Shown: positions 25,992 through 35,877 of the stretch, piece by piece
How positions within the stretch are numbered: position 1 is the first letter of the stretch
Layout of the letters: each line of letters starts with the position of its first letter
Origin: Chlorobiaceae bacterium
GTDB taxonomy: Bacteria > Bacteroidota > Ignavibacteria > UBA10030 > SZUA-254
Length of the DNA: 64,000 nucleotides
Direction of reading: 5' to 3'
NCBI GenBank assembly: GCA_013824245.1
Contig: PNNN01000067.1
Coordinates: 1 to 64,000 of the forward strand
The notes under the pieces: model-generated
Databases searched by the model: none
The model's input: the letters and a program-made list of their open reading frames with translations, nothing else
Told to the model about the DNA's origin: nothing
Program-made: the position numbers and the translations under genes

Positions 25992-28013
25992 ATGAGAATT
26001 ATAAAAGGATACATTATCTTGTTGGTTTTTGTCTTCACGGATTATCACAATACATATGCACAGCATCTAAGTTCCGCTCGCGGCATCGCCCTTGGAGCTT
26101 TTTCTTCGTTTGCGGGCAGTATCGGTTCGTTAGACTGGAACCCTGCGGGATTAAGCAGTTTAGGTAATTTGGAAATCAATGTATCCAACTTCACATCGAC
26201 CGGAAATCAATCAAGCGGGATAGGCGTTTTTAATTCAATCGGAATCGGGAAAAAGTTTTTAGACAATCAGGCGGCTGCGGTTCAATATTCACCCGGTAAA
26301 AAGCTTGATTTCGTTCTTTCATCTTCATTTTCTATTTTTGACACAGCAGGAAATAAAGTAACTGCAAAATTCGATCAGAAAATATCTTACAATCAAAATT
26401 ATTCTTTCGGCTATTCGTATTTATTTTCGAATGGATTATCGGTCGGAATCGGTGCGCATTATTTCGAAACGAAGATATCGGATATGCGATATCGATTCGA
26501 TGAGACAAATTCTATTCAATCGTATACGGAAGAATATACAGCTCAGATGTGGTCGATAGATTTAGGTTTAATAACATCAATTTCCGAGTATTGGTCGCAA
26601 GGATTAACAATCAAAAATTTATTTCAATTTTCAGAGCATGAACTGAATCAAAAATTTGAAAATTACCGCCTTAATTTAGAAAAGCTGTTGCGTTTTGGAT
26701 TCAGCTATACGGGTATTGATGATTTTAGAATCGCACTCGACGGCGATTCAAAATACAATTTTCAGTTCGGCACAGAATGGACTCCAGATTCGTGGCTTCA
26801 GTTGCGATCAGGCATTTATAATTCTAAATGGAAATCAATAGATGCAGTAGGTTTTGGATTAGGTATTATTTATAATCCTGTCCGAATCGATATTGCGTAT
26901 CTGAAATTTCCTCATTCAGAAAATCGAACCAACACTATAACCGGCGATGTTTTTAAATCGAATTCTTTTGTTGACATAGACTATACGGCTTTTACCGCCG
27001 ATCGATTATCGCTTACGGCAACAATAAATCTATGGCAAACAAGAGAATCTCTTGCGCGGATTGAATATGTTGAAATGCTCGGTGAAGTTTTTACAGCATC
27101 ACATCAAGTTTACGCATTCAGACCAATAGGCAAAGCGCGCGTGAAGAACATATCTTCAAAATCTATACAGGCAAAAGTAAGTTTTTTTGTTGAAGAACTA
27201 ATGACCGTCCCCACAGACACAAAGTCTTACACAGTTTCTCCGAACGAGGTTATTGAAATTCCATTTTTTGCTGTATTCAACGAATTGATTTCTGCCGTGA
27301 AGAAGTTTTCAATATTCGACGGAACTGTGTTCGTAAGCGTTGAAACAGCCGCAGATTACGACGATAAGTACCAAACCCGTGTTCTCGTCCGCAGTAAAAA
27401 CGATTGGGATGGTGATCCAATGTCGCTGAGGTATTTTATAACCCCAAACGATCCGGAGATTATTAAATTTACCCGCGATGCTTTAAGCATTCAAAAATTA
27501 TTTTTAGACAGTTCGAATATAGCTATACTTGATTTTTTGAAGAGTAAAATAATTTTTAACGTGTTTGCCGAAAAATTGCTTTACGTGCGCGATCCGATGA
27601 CAAGTAAAGATTTTGTTCAATATCCGTCCGAAACTTTGTCGCTCCACGGCGGAGATTGCGATGACCTTACAGTATCATATGCATCGCTTCTAATGAGCAT
27701 TGGAATTTCGGTTGCCCTGGTTGATGTTGTGCCTCCCGACCAACCTGACAAAGCCCATATTTATTTAATATTCGATTCAGGTGTGACACCCGAAAATGGT
27801 GATATGATTTCGAGCAATCCAAAAAAATACATCATAAGAAAAAATGAAAAGGGAAAAGAAACCATATGGATCCCGGTTGAAACCACATTCGTATCCAAAG
27901 GTTTCGATGAAGCATGGGTTGAGGGCGCACAACAATATTACGAAAATGCAGAACTTCATTCAGCCATTGAACGGGGTTGGCTGCGAATAATTGATTTACC
28001 AAGCGGAATTTGA
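25992..28013 (+). CDS. PorV/UPF0164-like beta-barrel protein with C-terminal transglutaminase-like domain
   Basis: 673 residues. Signal peptide (1-23), then a PorV/PorQ-like barrel (about 25-340): SARGIALGAFSSFAGSIG followed by SLDWNPAGLSS, the hallmark of this FadL-related family used in type IX secretion. Residues about 480-670 form a second domain with SLHGGDCDDLTVSYASLL (about 549-566) and later KAHIYLIF, the Cys and His of transglutaminase-like cysteine peptidases (Cys-His-Asp). I infer an outer-membrane protein carrying an exposed or periplasmic thiol-protease-like domain. ATGA-like spacing links it to the FecR gene 14 bp downstream. Confidence 0.82.
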   Translation: MRIIKGYIILLVFVFTDYHNTYAQHLSSARGIALGAFSSFAGSIGSLDWNPAGLSSLGNLEINVSNFTSTGNQSSGIGVFNSIGIGKKFLDNQAAAVQYSPGKKLDFVLSSSFSIFDTAGNKVTAKFDQKISYNQNYSFGYSYLFSNGLSVGIGAHYFETKISDMRYRFDETNSIQSYTEEYTAQMWSIDLGLITSISEYWSQGLTIKNLFQFSEHELNQKFENYRLNLEKLLRFGFSYTGIDDFRIALDGDSKYNFQFGTEWTPDSWLQLRSGIYNSKWKSIDAVGFGLGIIYNPVRIDIAYLKFPHSENRTNTITGDVFKSNSFVDIDYTAFTADRLSLTATINLWQTRESLARIEYVEMLGEVFTASHQVYAFRPIGKARVKNISSKSIQAKVSFFVEELMTVPTDTKSYTVSPNEVIEIPFFAVFNELISAVKKFSIFDGTVFVSVETAADYDDKYQTRVLVRSKNDWDGDPMSLRYFITPNDPEIIKFTRDALSIQKLFLDSSNIAILDFLKSKIIFNVFAEKLLYVRDPMTSKDFVQYPSETLSLHGGDCDDLTVSYASLLMSIGISVALVDVVPPDQPDKAHIYLIFDSGVTPENGDMISSNPKKYIIRKNEKGKETIWIPVETTFVSKGFDEAWVEGAQQYYENAELHSAIERGWLRIIDLPSGI

Positions 28014-28027
28014 AAAGGAGAAAGATC

Positions 28028-28735
28028 ATGAAAACATTAATAATATTTTTTATCGCTATTATATTTTTGAGCGTGTTTGCCTCTGCCGCCGATTTTAAAG
28101 TTATCGGATTAAAAGGCGCGGCAACAGTTCGCCACGGCGTTAATGAACGGTGGATTTCGGTTTCGGTTGGAGATGTATTGAGCTCCGATGATTCAATCGA
28201 ATTAGACAAACAATCTTCGGCAACTCTTCTTACCGGAACAGCGAAAATTACATTACCGGAGATGGTGATAGTTGATCTTTCCGATCTTCGACTGCTATCC
28301 CAAGAAGATTTACTCATGAAGCTGGCTATGGAAAATATAAAATCAATACCGCCGCGCGACGATATAAGAGAGTTAAACATACCGCGTGTTACAACTGTGC
28401 ATGGTGAAAAAAGAGAACAATCAACAACAAAAGCTCAATCCGATATTCAAAACGGTGTAAAACAGCTAAACGGCTGTAAAGTTTTATACCGAAGCGGTTA
28501 TTATGCAACCTGCGCCTTAAAAGTGAAACAAGTATTTCGTTTGTATCCGATTTTAACGGAAGATCTCGATATAAGAATGCTGATTGCTTCTTCTTTCGAA
28601 AAAATGAATTTGAATAAAGAAGCGCTCGAAGAGTATCATGCCCTTCTCGAAAAATCGCTCCCAGAAGAGAAACGATTGAAGCTTAATAAAAAAATTGAAC
28701 TGTTAACCAGTATGATAAAGTCTTCAAAAGACTAA
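28028..28735 (+). CDS. FecR-domain/TPR exported protein
   Basis: 235 residues from the ATG at 28028, which has an AAGGAG site; the open frame's earlier TTG overlaps the previous stop and is unlikely. After a signal peptide (1-20, ...FASAADF) comes a FecR-like beta domain (about 22-90: VIGLKGAATVRHGVNERW, VGDVLSSDDSIELD) and a C-terminal TPR-like helical hairpin region (about 150-235). FecR domains often bind peptidoglycan or transduce signals, and FecR proteins frequently accompany CHASE2 sensors in other genomes (recollection). Here the CHASE2 activator is encoded about 4 kb upstream in the same direction. Confidence 0.8.
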   Translation: MKTLIIFFIAIIFLSVFASAADFKVIGLKGAATVRHGVNERWISVSVGDVLSSDDSIELDKQSSATLLTGTAKITLPEMVIVDLSDLRLLSQEDLLMKLAMENIKSIPPRDDIRELNIPRVTTVHGEKREQSTTKAQSDIQNGVKQLNGCKVLYRSGYYATCALKVKQVFRLYPILTEDLDIRMLIASSFEKMNLNKEALEEYHALLEKSLPEEKRLKLNKKIELLTSMIKSSKD

Positions 28736-28784
28736 ATTTTTCCGAAGAATGCCTGCAATTAATCAAAATATCATGGAGGTTAGT

Positions 28785-30719
28785 ATGAAGAAACTAACTA
28801 CATACTTTGTCTTGATTGTTTTATCGTTTGTTATGTTAAATTCGATAAACGCTCAATCCGTTCCCCCTCCGCCCGCAAATCTGACCGTTGAACAACAAGG
28901 AGCAACTGCGAAACTCGCATGGAGTTTATCGCCTGGTGCTTCGTGGTACAAAATTTACAAATCGGTCGATTCTTCACCTTTTAATTTATTAATTACAATT
29001 CGCTCGAATAGCTTTTCCGACCCGGCTGTAAGTATAGGAAAAGTCTATCGATATTATGTTACAGCAGCTAATTACATAGGCGAAAGTTTACCCAGTAATG
29101 ATGTCGCGTTTGAACTTGGTGTACGACCGCCATCACTGATAAGGGGAATCATAAAAGGAAACATTGTCAACGATAGTTCCGGTTTTCCAATCGGCGGCGT
29201 TCGACTCCGTTTTTATAAAACTGACGGTTTTCTCTATTTCCGTGAAGCAAGAACTGATTCACTCGGTGATTATTCTATCCATATCGATACCGGTTCATAC
29301 TATATATATGCATCGAAATGGACCTATCAACCCGAATGGTTCGATAATGTTACGGAACGTGAAAACGCAACTTTAGTACCTGTTGCAAACAGGGATACGA
29401 GTATCGCAAACTTCGGATTAAAACCGATTGTTCCGCCAATCCCTCCGCGCTTGGTATCGATAAGCGGCATCGTTACCGATAGTATAACCGGTAATCCAAT
29501 TAAAGATGCGTTCGTGGTTTTCATGCGCTCGACCAGACAAATTCATTTAATCCAGAATCAAGAAGGTCATCTTTTTGGAAATCGGAACGAAACATTCATG
29601 ATTCCAGGTTTCGGAACTCTCATCGGGGTCATGCGCGTGGTTCGTACAACCGACGACGGATCGTATACTGCGTGGGTACCTGACAGCTTGAATTACATTA
29701 TGCTCGCTTTTAAACTCGGTTATATTCCTGAATTCTACAACAACAAACTCACACCGTATGATGCCGACCGGATTTTCCCGACAGCAAATATGACTGGTTT
29801 GAATTTCGATTTAGTGAGTAATCCAAACGCTCAAAATTCGGTTGCAGGTCAGGTAAAAAGTCTTGCTGGCGAGGGGGTATTGTCTAAGGTTGTGCTCTTC
29901 AAGAAAACACCGATCGGAGTTTTTCCGTTGCGATGCGGCATAACCGACACTAATGGAAATTATTCATTCGGTTATTTATATGCCGGCTATTATTATACGA
30001 AAGCGTATCCATTCTCTGCATACGCACCGGCGTGGCATTCGGTGGATAGCTGTGGAATTGGTTGTTGGGTAAACGCCGACAGTTTCTTTGTTGATGGCAA
30101 TACAACAGATATCGATATCTGCGTACAACCGATAACCATCAGCGGCTTTGCAAGTATCAGTGGAACTGTTAACGAATCCGGCAACGGGACAGAAGTTCAA
30201 GGCGCAACAGTTTATGCCGTATCACCTCTTTCAAATACTGTAGTTGGTTATGACATAACAGAACCGGATGGTACATTTGAAATACAAAATCTACCCCCAG
30301 GACTGTATCAGATGGTAGTTGATAAAGAAGGATATGCCGCTAACGACACACCTGTTTATTCTGTTGATGCCGTTAATAATTTTACTGTAAACGAAATTGA
30401 TCTGAGCATATCGAATGTTACGCTCGATGCGCCGGAAATTGAGAACGGAATGCCGACTAAATATCAGCTAAGTCAGAATTATCCGAATCCGTTCAATCCG
30501 GTCACCCATTTTCAATTCTCAATTGCTAATTCACAATTGACAATTCTGAAGGTGTATGATCTGCTGGGCAGAGAAGTAGTAACGCTTGTGAATGAAGTGA
30601 AGCAACCCGGTGCATATACTGTGAACTGGGATGCAAGTGTTTACCCAAGCGGTGTTTATTATTATCGATTGCAATCCGGCAGTTTTATTGAAACAAAGAA
30701 ATTAATTTTAATGAAATAA
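28785..30719 (+). CDS. T9SS-exported FN3/carboxypeptidase-regulatory-like surface protein
   Basis: 644 residues from the ATG at 28785 (GGAGG ribosome site; the open frame starts 12 codons earlier without one). Signal peptide 1-23, proline-rich linker PPPPANL, a fibronectin-III domain (about 28-110), then several carboxypeptidase-regulatory-like beta domains (about 120-200, 220-350, 360-450, 455-540). The last ~80 residues carry the type IX secretion sorting tail (YQLSQNYPNPFNPVTHFQF, then LGREVVTLVNE and GVYYYRLQSG). It should be moved across the outer membrane and attached or released there. A terminator follows. Confidence 0.92.
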   Translation: MKKLTTYFVLIVLSFVMLNSINAQSVPPPPANLTVEQQGATAKLAWSLSPGASWYKIYKSVDSSPFNLLITIRSNSFSDPAVSIGKVYRYYVTAANYIGESLPSNDVAFELGVRPPSLIRGIIKGNIVNDSSGFPIGGVRLRFYKTDGFLYFREARTDSLGDYSIHIDTGSYYIYASKWTYQPEWFDNVTERENATLVPVANRDTSIANFGLKPIVPPIPPRLVSISGIVTDSITGNPIKDAFVVFMRSTRQIHLIQNQEGHLFGNRNETFMIPGFGTLIGVMRVVRTTDDGSYTAWVPDSLNYIMLAFKLGYIPEFYNNKLTPYDADRIFPTANMTGLNFDLVSNPNAQNSVAGQVKSLAGEGVLSKVVLFKKTPIGVFPLRCGITDTNGNYSFGYLYAGYYYTKAYPFSAYAPAWHSVDSCGIGCWVNADSFFVDGNTTDIDICVQPITISGFASISGTVNESGNGTEVQGATVYAVSPLSNTVVGYDITEPDGTFEIQNLPPGLYQMVVDKEGYAANDTPVYSVDAVNNFTVNEIDLSISNVTLDAPEIENGMPTKYQLSQNYPNPFNPVTHFQFSIANSQLTILKVYDLLGREVVTLVNEVKQPGAYTVNWDASVYPSGVYYYRLQSGSFIETKKLILMK

Positions 30720-30739
30720 TTTGGATTTTATTGGTGGAT

Positions 30740-30778
30740 TACCGCCTCTTCGTTAAATAGCGGTGAGGCGGTATTTTA
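30740..30778 (+). terminator. Intrinsic terminator after the T9SS protein gene
   Basis: 9-bp perfect stem TACCGCCTC (30740-30748) / GAGGCGGTA (30765-30773) with a 16-nt loop and a short T-run (TTTT). Located 21 bp after the stop codon. Confidence 0.75.
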
Positions 30779-30830
30779 AAAATTCCCTCAGGGTTTTTTT
30801 ATTCTAAGAAATATTTATTCATTGTAGAGT

Positions 30831-33692
30831 ATGCAATACGCCCGCTTAATAATATTTATACAATGTATTCTTTTTTCTTCCTTTTCTTCCGGCGCAGAAG
30901 AACGGCGTGGTAACCGTTTGCCCGTTCCGATTACCTGTTCAATTTTAAGCAAGAGTGCAACATTCAATTCAAACTCTCCTTTCCCGATCAATCGCTCTAT
31001 CCCAAACGTTCTAAAATCTCCCACATCAACAGTAATATTTCAGGAAGAATTCGACGGGGCTACCGGATTTCCACCGGTGGGATGGAAAACAGTTAATGCC
31101 GATGGTGGCGGAACAACGGGACCATGGTTTCAAGGTAATAATTCTATTTTTTATTCTTACAGCGGTGATGGATATGCTGCTGCTAATTATCAAGGAGCGG
31201 ATGACTTTTATATCGACGAGTGGCTGATATCTCCTCAGATTATCTCTATCTCTGAATTCGACACGCTTCAATTCTGGCATCAGTCTCCCGATTTTTCTGC
31301 ATGGGATGATTCACTCGAAGTTAGAATTTCTACAACCGATACTGCAGTTTCATCATTCACAATACGTTTGGGATATTTTAAAACCTCCACAAACGGTTGG
31401 TCGTTGATGCGATATCCACTAAAATATATTGTTCCCAGCGGAAGCAATATATTCATCGCTTTCAGATATCTTCTGTATAACGGCGGTGTATCCGGGTTAA
31501 GCTCGGATTATGTGGGACTTGATCTTGTACAGATATTAAGACCTCAGGTTGAAAAAGATATACAAGCACTATCCATAGATTATCCTTTTCAAAAAAGTAA
31601 AATTATTGAAGGATCGGTATTCACCCCGCTTGTCAGTTTTCGAAACGCCGGATTAGTACCCCAAGAAAATATCCCGGTAAAATTAAAAATTGTTGATCCT
31701 TCAGGTTTAGTATACGAAGACACATCTTCAATCTCTTCTTTAGCTGCCGAAGAAACTATTCAAATTGAATTTAACGATTATGCTCCTTTCGAATCCGGAG
31801 TTTATAAGATATCTGCCTATTCGAGTTTGGGAGACGATCAAAATATAAGCAATGATTCAATATCATCGTCGTTCCGTGGATCTGTTCTTCTCTCCGGAAC
31901 ATTTACGGTGGGAATTTCCGGGGATATTACCACACTTGCAACTGCATTTGATTCGCTCAATAATAATATTCTGTCGGGTGATGTTACTTTATCTCTGATT
32001 TCCCCTTTGTACACAGAACCGCCGCTCACATTGGGACCAATTGATTACGCATCTACTCCAACGCGGATTATTCTTAAAACAAGCGGAGAGCAAACATCAA
32101 CAATCAATGTCAATTCCACATCCGCGCAACCTTACGGCATTGCAATCCGCGGTACTTCAAATATAACCATCGATGGTTCAGACAATGCAACAAACAGCCG
32201 CAACATAACTCTCAATGCGATAGGGAAAAACGGAATGATCGGCATTTTCATAGGTGGAGTAGACGGCGCCTATGCAGATAGTAACATTATTCGAAATCTC
32301 ATTATTCGCACAGGAGCCGATTCCCTATCTACCTCGGATGGATACTATGGAGCATTACTTTATGGAAACAACATTTATTATCCAGATGCTGGAAACAGAA
32401 TTATCAATTGCGATATATCTAAACATGGCGCGGTTGGAATCGGCGTGCAGTGGCAATTAGGCAGTGTTATCGAGAATAACAGGATCCACGATTGGTTGCA
32501 AATATCGGGAGAAAACGATGTTCACGGCATCTGGCTTAGCGAAGGTGCAACAAACTCAACTGTCAGCGGTAATATCATCGGCAACATTCAAACTGCTGTA
32601 AATTATTTTTGGGCGTATGGAATCGAAAACGGCGTTGGTGAGGGATCAACTGTTAAAATATTTAATAATATGATCTATAATATTCTTGCAAAAGGTGCAG
32701 GCACAAATGTGAATTTCTCCCGCGCTGTTTACAGCAACAGCACGCTCAACTCAAACGATCAATATTATTATAACTCGATTTATCTTTCCGGACACGATTT
32801 TTCCACGAATTTAGAAAGTCGTTCGACAGGTTTCGAAATCTTGGGTGGAGCAAATCCGTTATTCCTCAATAATATAATTTACAACGATATAACTTTTACT
32901 CAGACTTCAACAGAAAATAAAGCTTACGGTATTTATATATCGGCGTTACCGGAAAATTTTATTTCAGATCATAACGATTTTTACACACCCGGGGTTCAAG
33001 GAGCGGTCGGTTATAACAACGAAAATCAAATATCGCTTATCGATTGGATCGATTCATTTTCTTCGTCAATCGATACGGCAAGTATTTCTGCCGATCCATT
33101 CTTCATCTCACCTCTAACCGGGAATTTGCATATCAACACAAGCTCCGCCTCATTGGTTAACGGTAAAGGAATCCCGATTTCCGGCATATCAATAGACATA
33201 GACGGAAACAGGCGAAGTGAAACGTTTCCCGATATAGGCGCTGATGAATTTTTACCGGGAGGCGTTGACGTGCAATCCACGTATCAATCAGGATGGAATC
33301 TAATATCTGTTCCGGTTGTGGTCGAAGATTTTCGTAAACATTCGATTTTTCCAACCGCCTCATCATCCGCATTTTCTTTTAATTCCGGCTATGTTTTGGC
33401 AGATACATTAGAAAACGGGAAAGGTTATTGGTTAAAATTTAGCACATTACAACAAGTTGGGTTCACCGGGGCACAGGTTAATTCCGATACAATCGATGTA
33501 AATCCCGGCTGGAATATAATCGGCTCAATTTCCGATACGGTGGATGTAACACAGATAATTCAAATCCCGCCTAATAATATCAGTTCAAAATTCTATAAAT
33601 ACGATTTTGCTTACTCTGAATCTTCTTTTATTGTACCGGGAAGAGCTTATTGGGTGAAGGCGAATACGGCGGGAAAACTAATCATCAAATAA
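30831..33692 (+). CDS. Large exported adhesin-like protein (choice-of-anchor J plus beta-helix)
   Basis: 953 residues. Signal peptide 1-22 (SSFSSGAEE). A choice-of-anchor J/cleaved-adhesin domain (about 62-235: EEFDGATGFPPVGWKTVNAD, then DEWLISPQI) is followed by an Ig-like CARDB-type domain (about 240-345) and a right-handed parallel beta-helix (about 370-820, many repeats such as GNIIGNIQTAVNYFW). The C-terminal part (about 825-953) repeats the GWNLISVPV and KGYWLKF pattern found at the ends of many Ignavibacteria surface proteins. It lacks the usual NYPNPFNP sorting tail, so export route and attachment are unclear. Predicted role: surface adhesion or polysaccharide binding. Confidence 0.85.
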   Translation: MQYARLIIFIQCILFSSFSSGAEERRGNRLPVPITCSILSKSATFNSNSPFPINRSIPNVLKSPTSTVIFQEEFDGATGFPPVGWKTVNADGGGTTGPWFQGNNSIFYSYSGDGYAAANYQGADDFYIDEWLISPQIISISEFDTLQFWHQSPDFSAWDDSLEVRISTTDTAVSSFTIRLGYFKTSTNGWSLMRYPLKYIVPSGSNIFIAFRYLLYNGGVSGLSSDYVGLDLVQILRPQVEKDIQALSIDYPFQKSKIIEGSVFTPLVSFRNAGLVPQENIPVKLKIVDPSGLVYEDTSSISSLAAEETIQIEFNDYAPFESGVYKISAYSSLGDDQNISNDSISSSFRGSVLLSGTFTVGISGDITTLATAFDSLNNNILSGDVTLSLISPLYTEPPLTLGPIDYASTPTRIILKTSGEQTSTINVNSTSAQPYGIAIRGTSNITIDGSDNATNSRNITLNAIGKNGMIGIFIGGVDGAYADSNIIRNLIIRTGADSLSTSDGYYGALLYGNNIYYPDAGNRIINCDISKHGAVGIGVQWQLGSVIENNRIHDWLQISGENDVHGIWLSEGATNSTVSGNIIGNIQTAVNYFWAYGIENGVGEGSTVKIFNNMIYNILAKGAGTNVNFSRAVYSNSTLNSNDQYYYNSIYLSGHDFSTNLESRSTGFEILGGANPLFLNNIIYNDITFTQTSTENKAYGIYISALPENFISDHNDFYTPGVQGAVGYNNENQISLIDWIDSFSSSIDTASISADPFFISPLTGNLHINTSSASLVNGKGIPISGISIDIDGNRRSETFPDIGADEFLPGGVDVQSTYQSGWNLISVPVVVEDFRKHSIFPTASSSAFSFNSGYVLADTLENGKGYWLKFSTLQQVGFTGAQVNSDTIDVNPGWNIIGSISDTVDVTQIIQIPPNNISSKFYKYDFAYSESSFIVPGRAYWVKANTAGKLIIK

Positions 33693-33710
33693 TTTATTGA
33701 AGCTCGTGTT

Positions 33711-35873
33711 TCAAATCATCCCGCTTCTCTTTCTAAGGAACCATTCCAACGCGAAAAGGAATATTATCAGACCGGCTAAATATTTCCAGTTCCATAATTC
33801 AATTTCGTCAACCTTTATGATTTCTTTCGATTCAAATTTAACCTTACTCGATATTTCCGAAGAGAGCTGCTTTGCTTGCTCGATATCATTGTAACTGCCG
33901 CCGGTTCTATATGATATTTGCTGAAGAAGTGGCTTATTCATTTTCGTCTCAAGGAATTCTGCATTCGTTTGTCCCACTGTTAATTTTCCGCTATCGGCGC
34001 CAAGTAAAATATCATTATCCCTTGCAATGCCGCTAAAAGAATAATCGCCGCTGGCAAGATTTTCAAAACTACCTTCATATCGTCCATTGCCAACAGGGTT
34101 AAGCATTATCTCATCTCTTTGATGCAGACGGACGGTAACGTTTGCATTCTCCATCGGTCTCAGTTGGTCGTCGTATACTTCTGCCGTAAATTCAATCGGC
34201 TCCGAAGTTGTGTAAAATTCTTTACCCGGAACAATACAAACTTTCTTGTTATCATCCGGCGTGGTAAGCCATCTTACCGCGTTGTTTAAAAATAATGAAA
34301 GTAATTTATCTGTGCGATCATCGTTTTGTGATAACAGTTTCCACCGCCATAATCCATAGCCGGTAATACCAATAACTTTATAATGATTAATATTTCGAAT
34401 TCCAATCAACGGCTCGTTAATTCGAATATCTGAGCTTTCACAGCTTAGAATTATTTCCGCTTCCGGTTTCGCTTTAAAGATCGTTTTTGTTTTATAAATT
34501 GGCGGCATCTTCTGCCACGATTCGTAATCGATTCCGTTGCCCAAAGAAATAAGTGTATGCTTTTTTGCTTTCTCAGGTACCACACCTCGAATAAATATTT
34601 CATCGTTTCGTCCATCGGACCAGGAGAACGGAAGATATTGAGCTATAAAGGATAACTTTGAGTAATCGATATTTTTTGAATTAATAAATAAAAACGGCTT
34701 ATGATAATTTTCAATAACGGCGGCAACTTGAGTCAGCAATTTTTGAGATGTTGTTAAAGATGGATATCCGATTAATACAATGCAATCTGCACTATCGAGG
34801 AGTGGGGTAATGTTTGGCGAATCGTAATATTCATCTGTTGATTTTTGTATTATTGCATCAACTTGAAAATGCTCGTTTTCGCTCAGAGTTTGCCGGATCG
34901 CGGCAACATCAGAACTCGGCGCACCGGCTATCAGCAATACACGTATTTTGCTTCTCAATACTTTAACAAAAAACGATTGGGAGTTATTTTTTTCGGTTAA
35001 CTCGCCTGATAATTTAGATGCTTTTACGGTTAATTTCTTTGTTCCTTCTTTTTCGGGTTCAAAATATAAACGAACCGGATATTCTTTTGTACTTTTCTCA
35101 AGAGTAACTGTTGTGCGGTCTAATATTTTTGATCCCTCAGATAACACAATCTCAACATTTCCGTCTGAATAACCGGTACTTTTAATCCGTATGTCAACCG
35201 GCGTTCTCGCATTCGCGTAAGTAATATTATTTGTAACAGCGTGCAATACAACGATATCTTTTTGATCAATGGTATCTCCAACTCCCACCGTATAAATCGG
35301 GATCGACATTTCTTCGGTTGAATAAATGGGATTTTTTCCATCCGTATAATTTCCATCAGTGATTAAAACCACCGCCGATATATTTTGGGTCAATAAAGAA
35401 TCTTTCAGCGCTGAAAAGCTCGATGCAATATCGGTTGCCTCTCCTGAAAATGAAATAGAATTATTTGAGATGTCTGGAACTGTTTGAAGTTTTGAAGAAA
35501 ATGAATAATATTTCAACTGAATATTATTCGGGAAGCCATTAAGTGCCTCGCTCCGTAAATATTTTATTATCTTTTCAGATCTGCTTTCACCATTATCGTT
35601 CAGCATCATGCTTTGGGTGCCATCAACCAGTATTGCTACTGTTGGAGGTTGATTGCTGGATGATTTAAATCGGAGCGTAGGTTGAAAAAGTAATAAAATT
35701 AAACAGATTAAAGATGACGACCGTAATATGGAAAATAAAATCCGACTGCTTAACGGAACACGCGGAAGCGTGTAGCGGTAAAAGAAAAACCCGGCGGCAA
35801 CAGCAACAACAAGCTCAATGATTAAAACAAAAATATTTCCGTTCACAGCAAGTGAAATAGCAGATACGATCAT
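33711..35873 (-). CDS. VWA-domain inner-membrane protein with gatase-like region
   Basis: 720 residues from the ATG at 35873, 5 bp before the upstream protease's stop codon; longer starts would overlap that gene. Two N-terminal membrane helices (about 10-60) precede a von Willebrand A domain (about 78-235) whose metal-site motif is DGTQS instead of the canonical DxSxS. A middle Ig-like region, a class-I-gatase-like beta region (about 300-480: VLLIAGAPSSDVAAIRQTL) and a final membrane helix (about 695-715) follow. Such proteins are usually encoded with MoxR ATPases (the MoxR gene lies upstream here), as in Bacteroidota Bat loci; DUF58 and BatA are missing. Confidence 0.85.
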   Translation of the reverse strand: MIVSAISLAVNGNIFVLIIELVVAVAAGFFFYRYTLPRVPLSSRILFSILRSSSLICLILLLFQPTLRFKSSSNQPPTVAILVDGTQSMMLNDNGESRSEKIIKYLRSEALNGFPNNIQLKYYSFSSKLQTVPDISNNSISFSGEATDIASSFSALKDSLLTQNISAVVLITDGNYTDGKNPIYSTEEMSIPIYTVGVGDTIDQKDIVVLHAVTNNITYANARTPVDIRIKSTGYSDGNVEIVLSEGSKILDRTTVTLEKSTKEYPVRLYFEPEKEGTKKLTVKASKLSGELTEKNNSQSFFVKVLRSKIRVLLIAGAPSSDVAAIRQTLSENEHFQVDAIIQKSTDEYYDSPNITPLLDSADCIVLIGYPSLTTSQKLLTQVAAVIENYHKPFLFINSKNIDYSKLSFIAQYLPFSWSDGRNDEIFIRGVVPEKAKKHTLISLGNGIDYESWQKMPPIYKTKTIFKAKPEAEIILSCESSDIRINEPLIGIRNINHYKVIGITGYGLWRWKLLSQNDDRTDKLLSLFLNNAVRWLTTPDDNKKVCIVPGKEFYTTSEPIEFTAEVYDDQLRPMENANVTVRLHQRDEIMLNPVGNGRYEGSFENLASGDYSFSGIARDNDILLGADSGKLTVGQTNAEFLETKMNKPLLQQISYRTGGSYNDIEQAKQLSSEISSKVKFESKEIIKVDEIELWNWKYLAGLIIFLFALEWFLRKRSGMI

Positions 35874-35877
35874 ATTT

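Noticed and set aside
30784-30800. CCCTCAGGGTTTTTTT as a second terminator before the adhesin gene
   Set aside because: The stem is only three base pairs with a 3-nt loop; the stronger stem at 30740-30773 explains termination.
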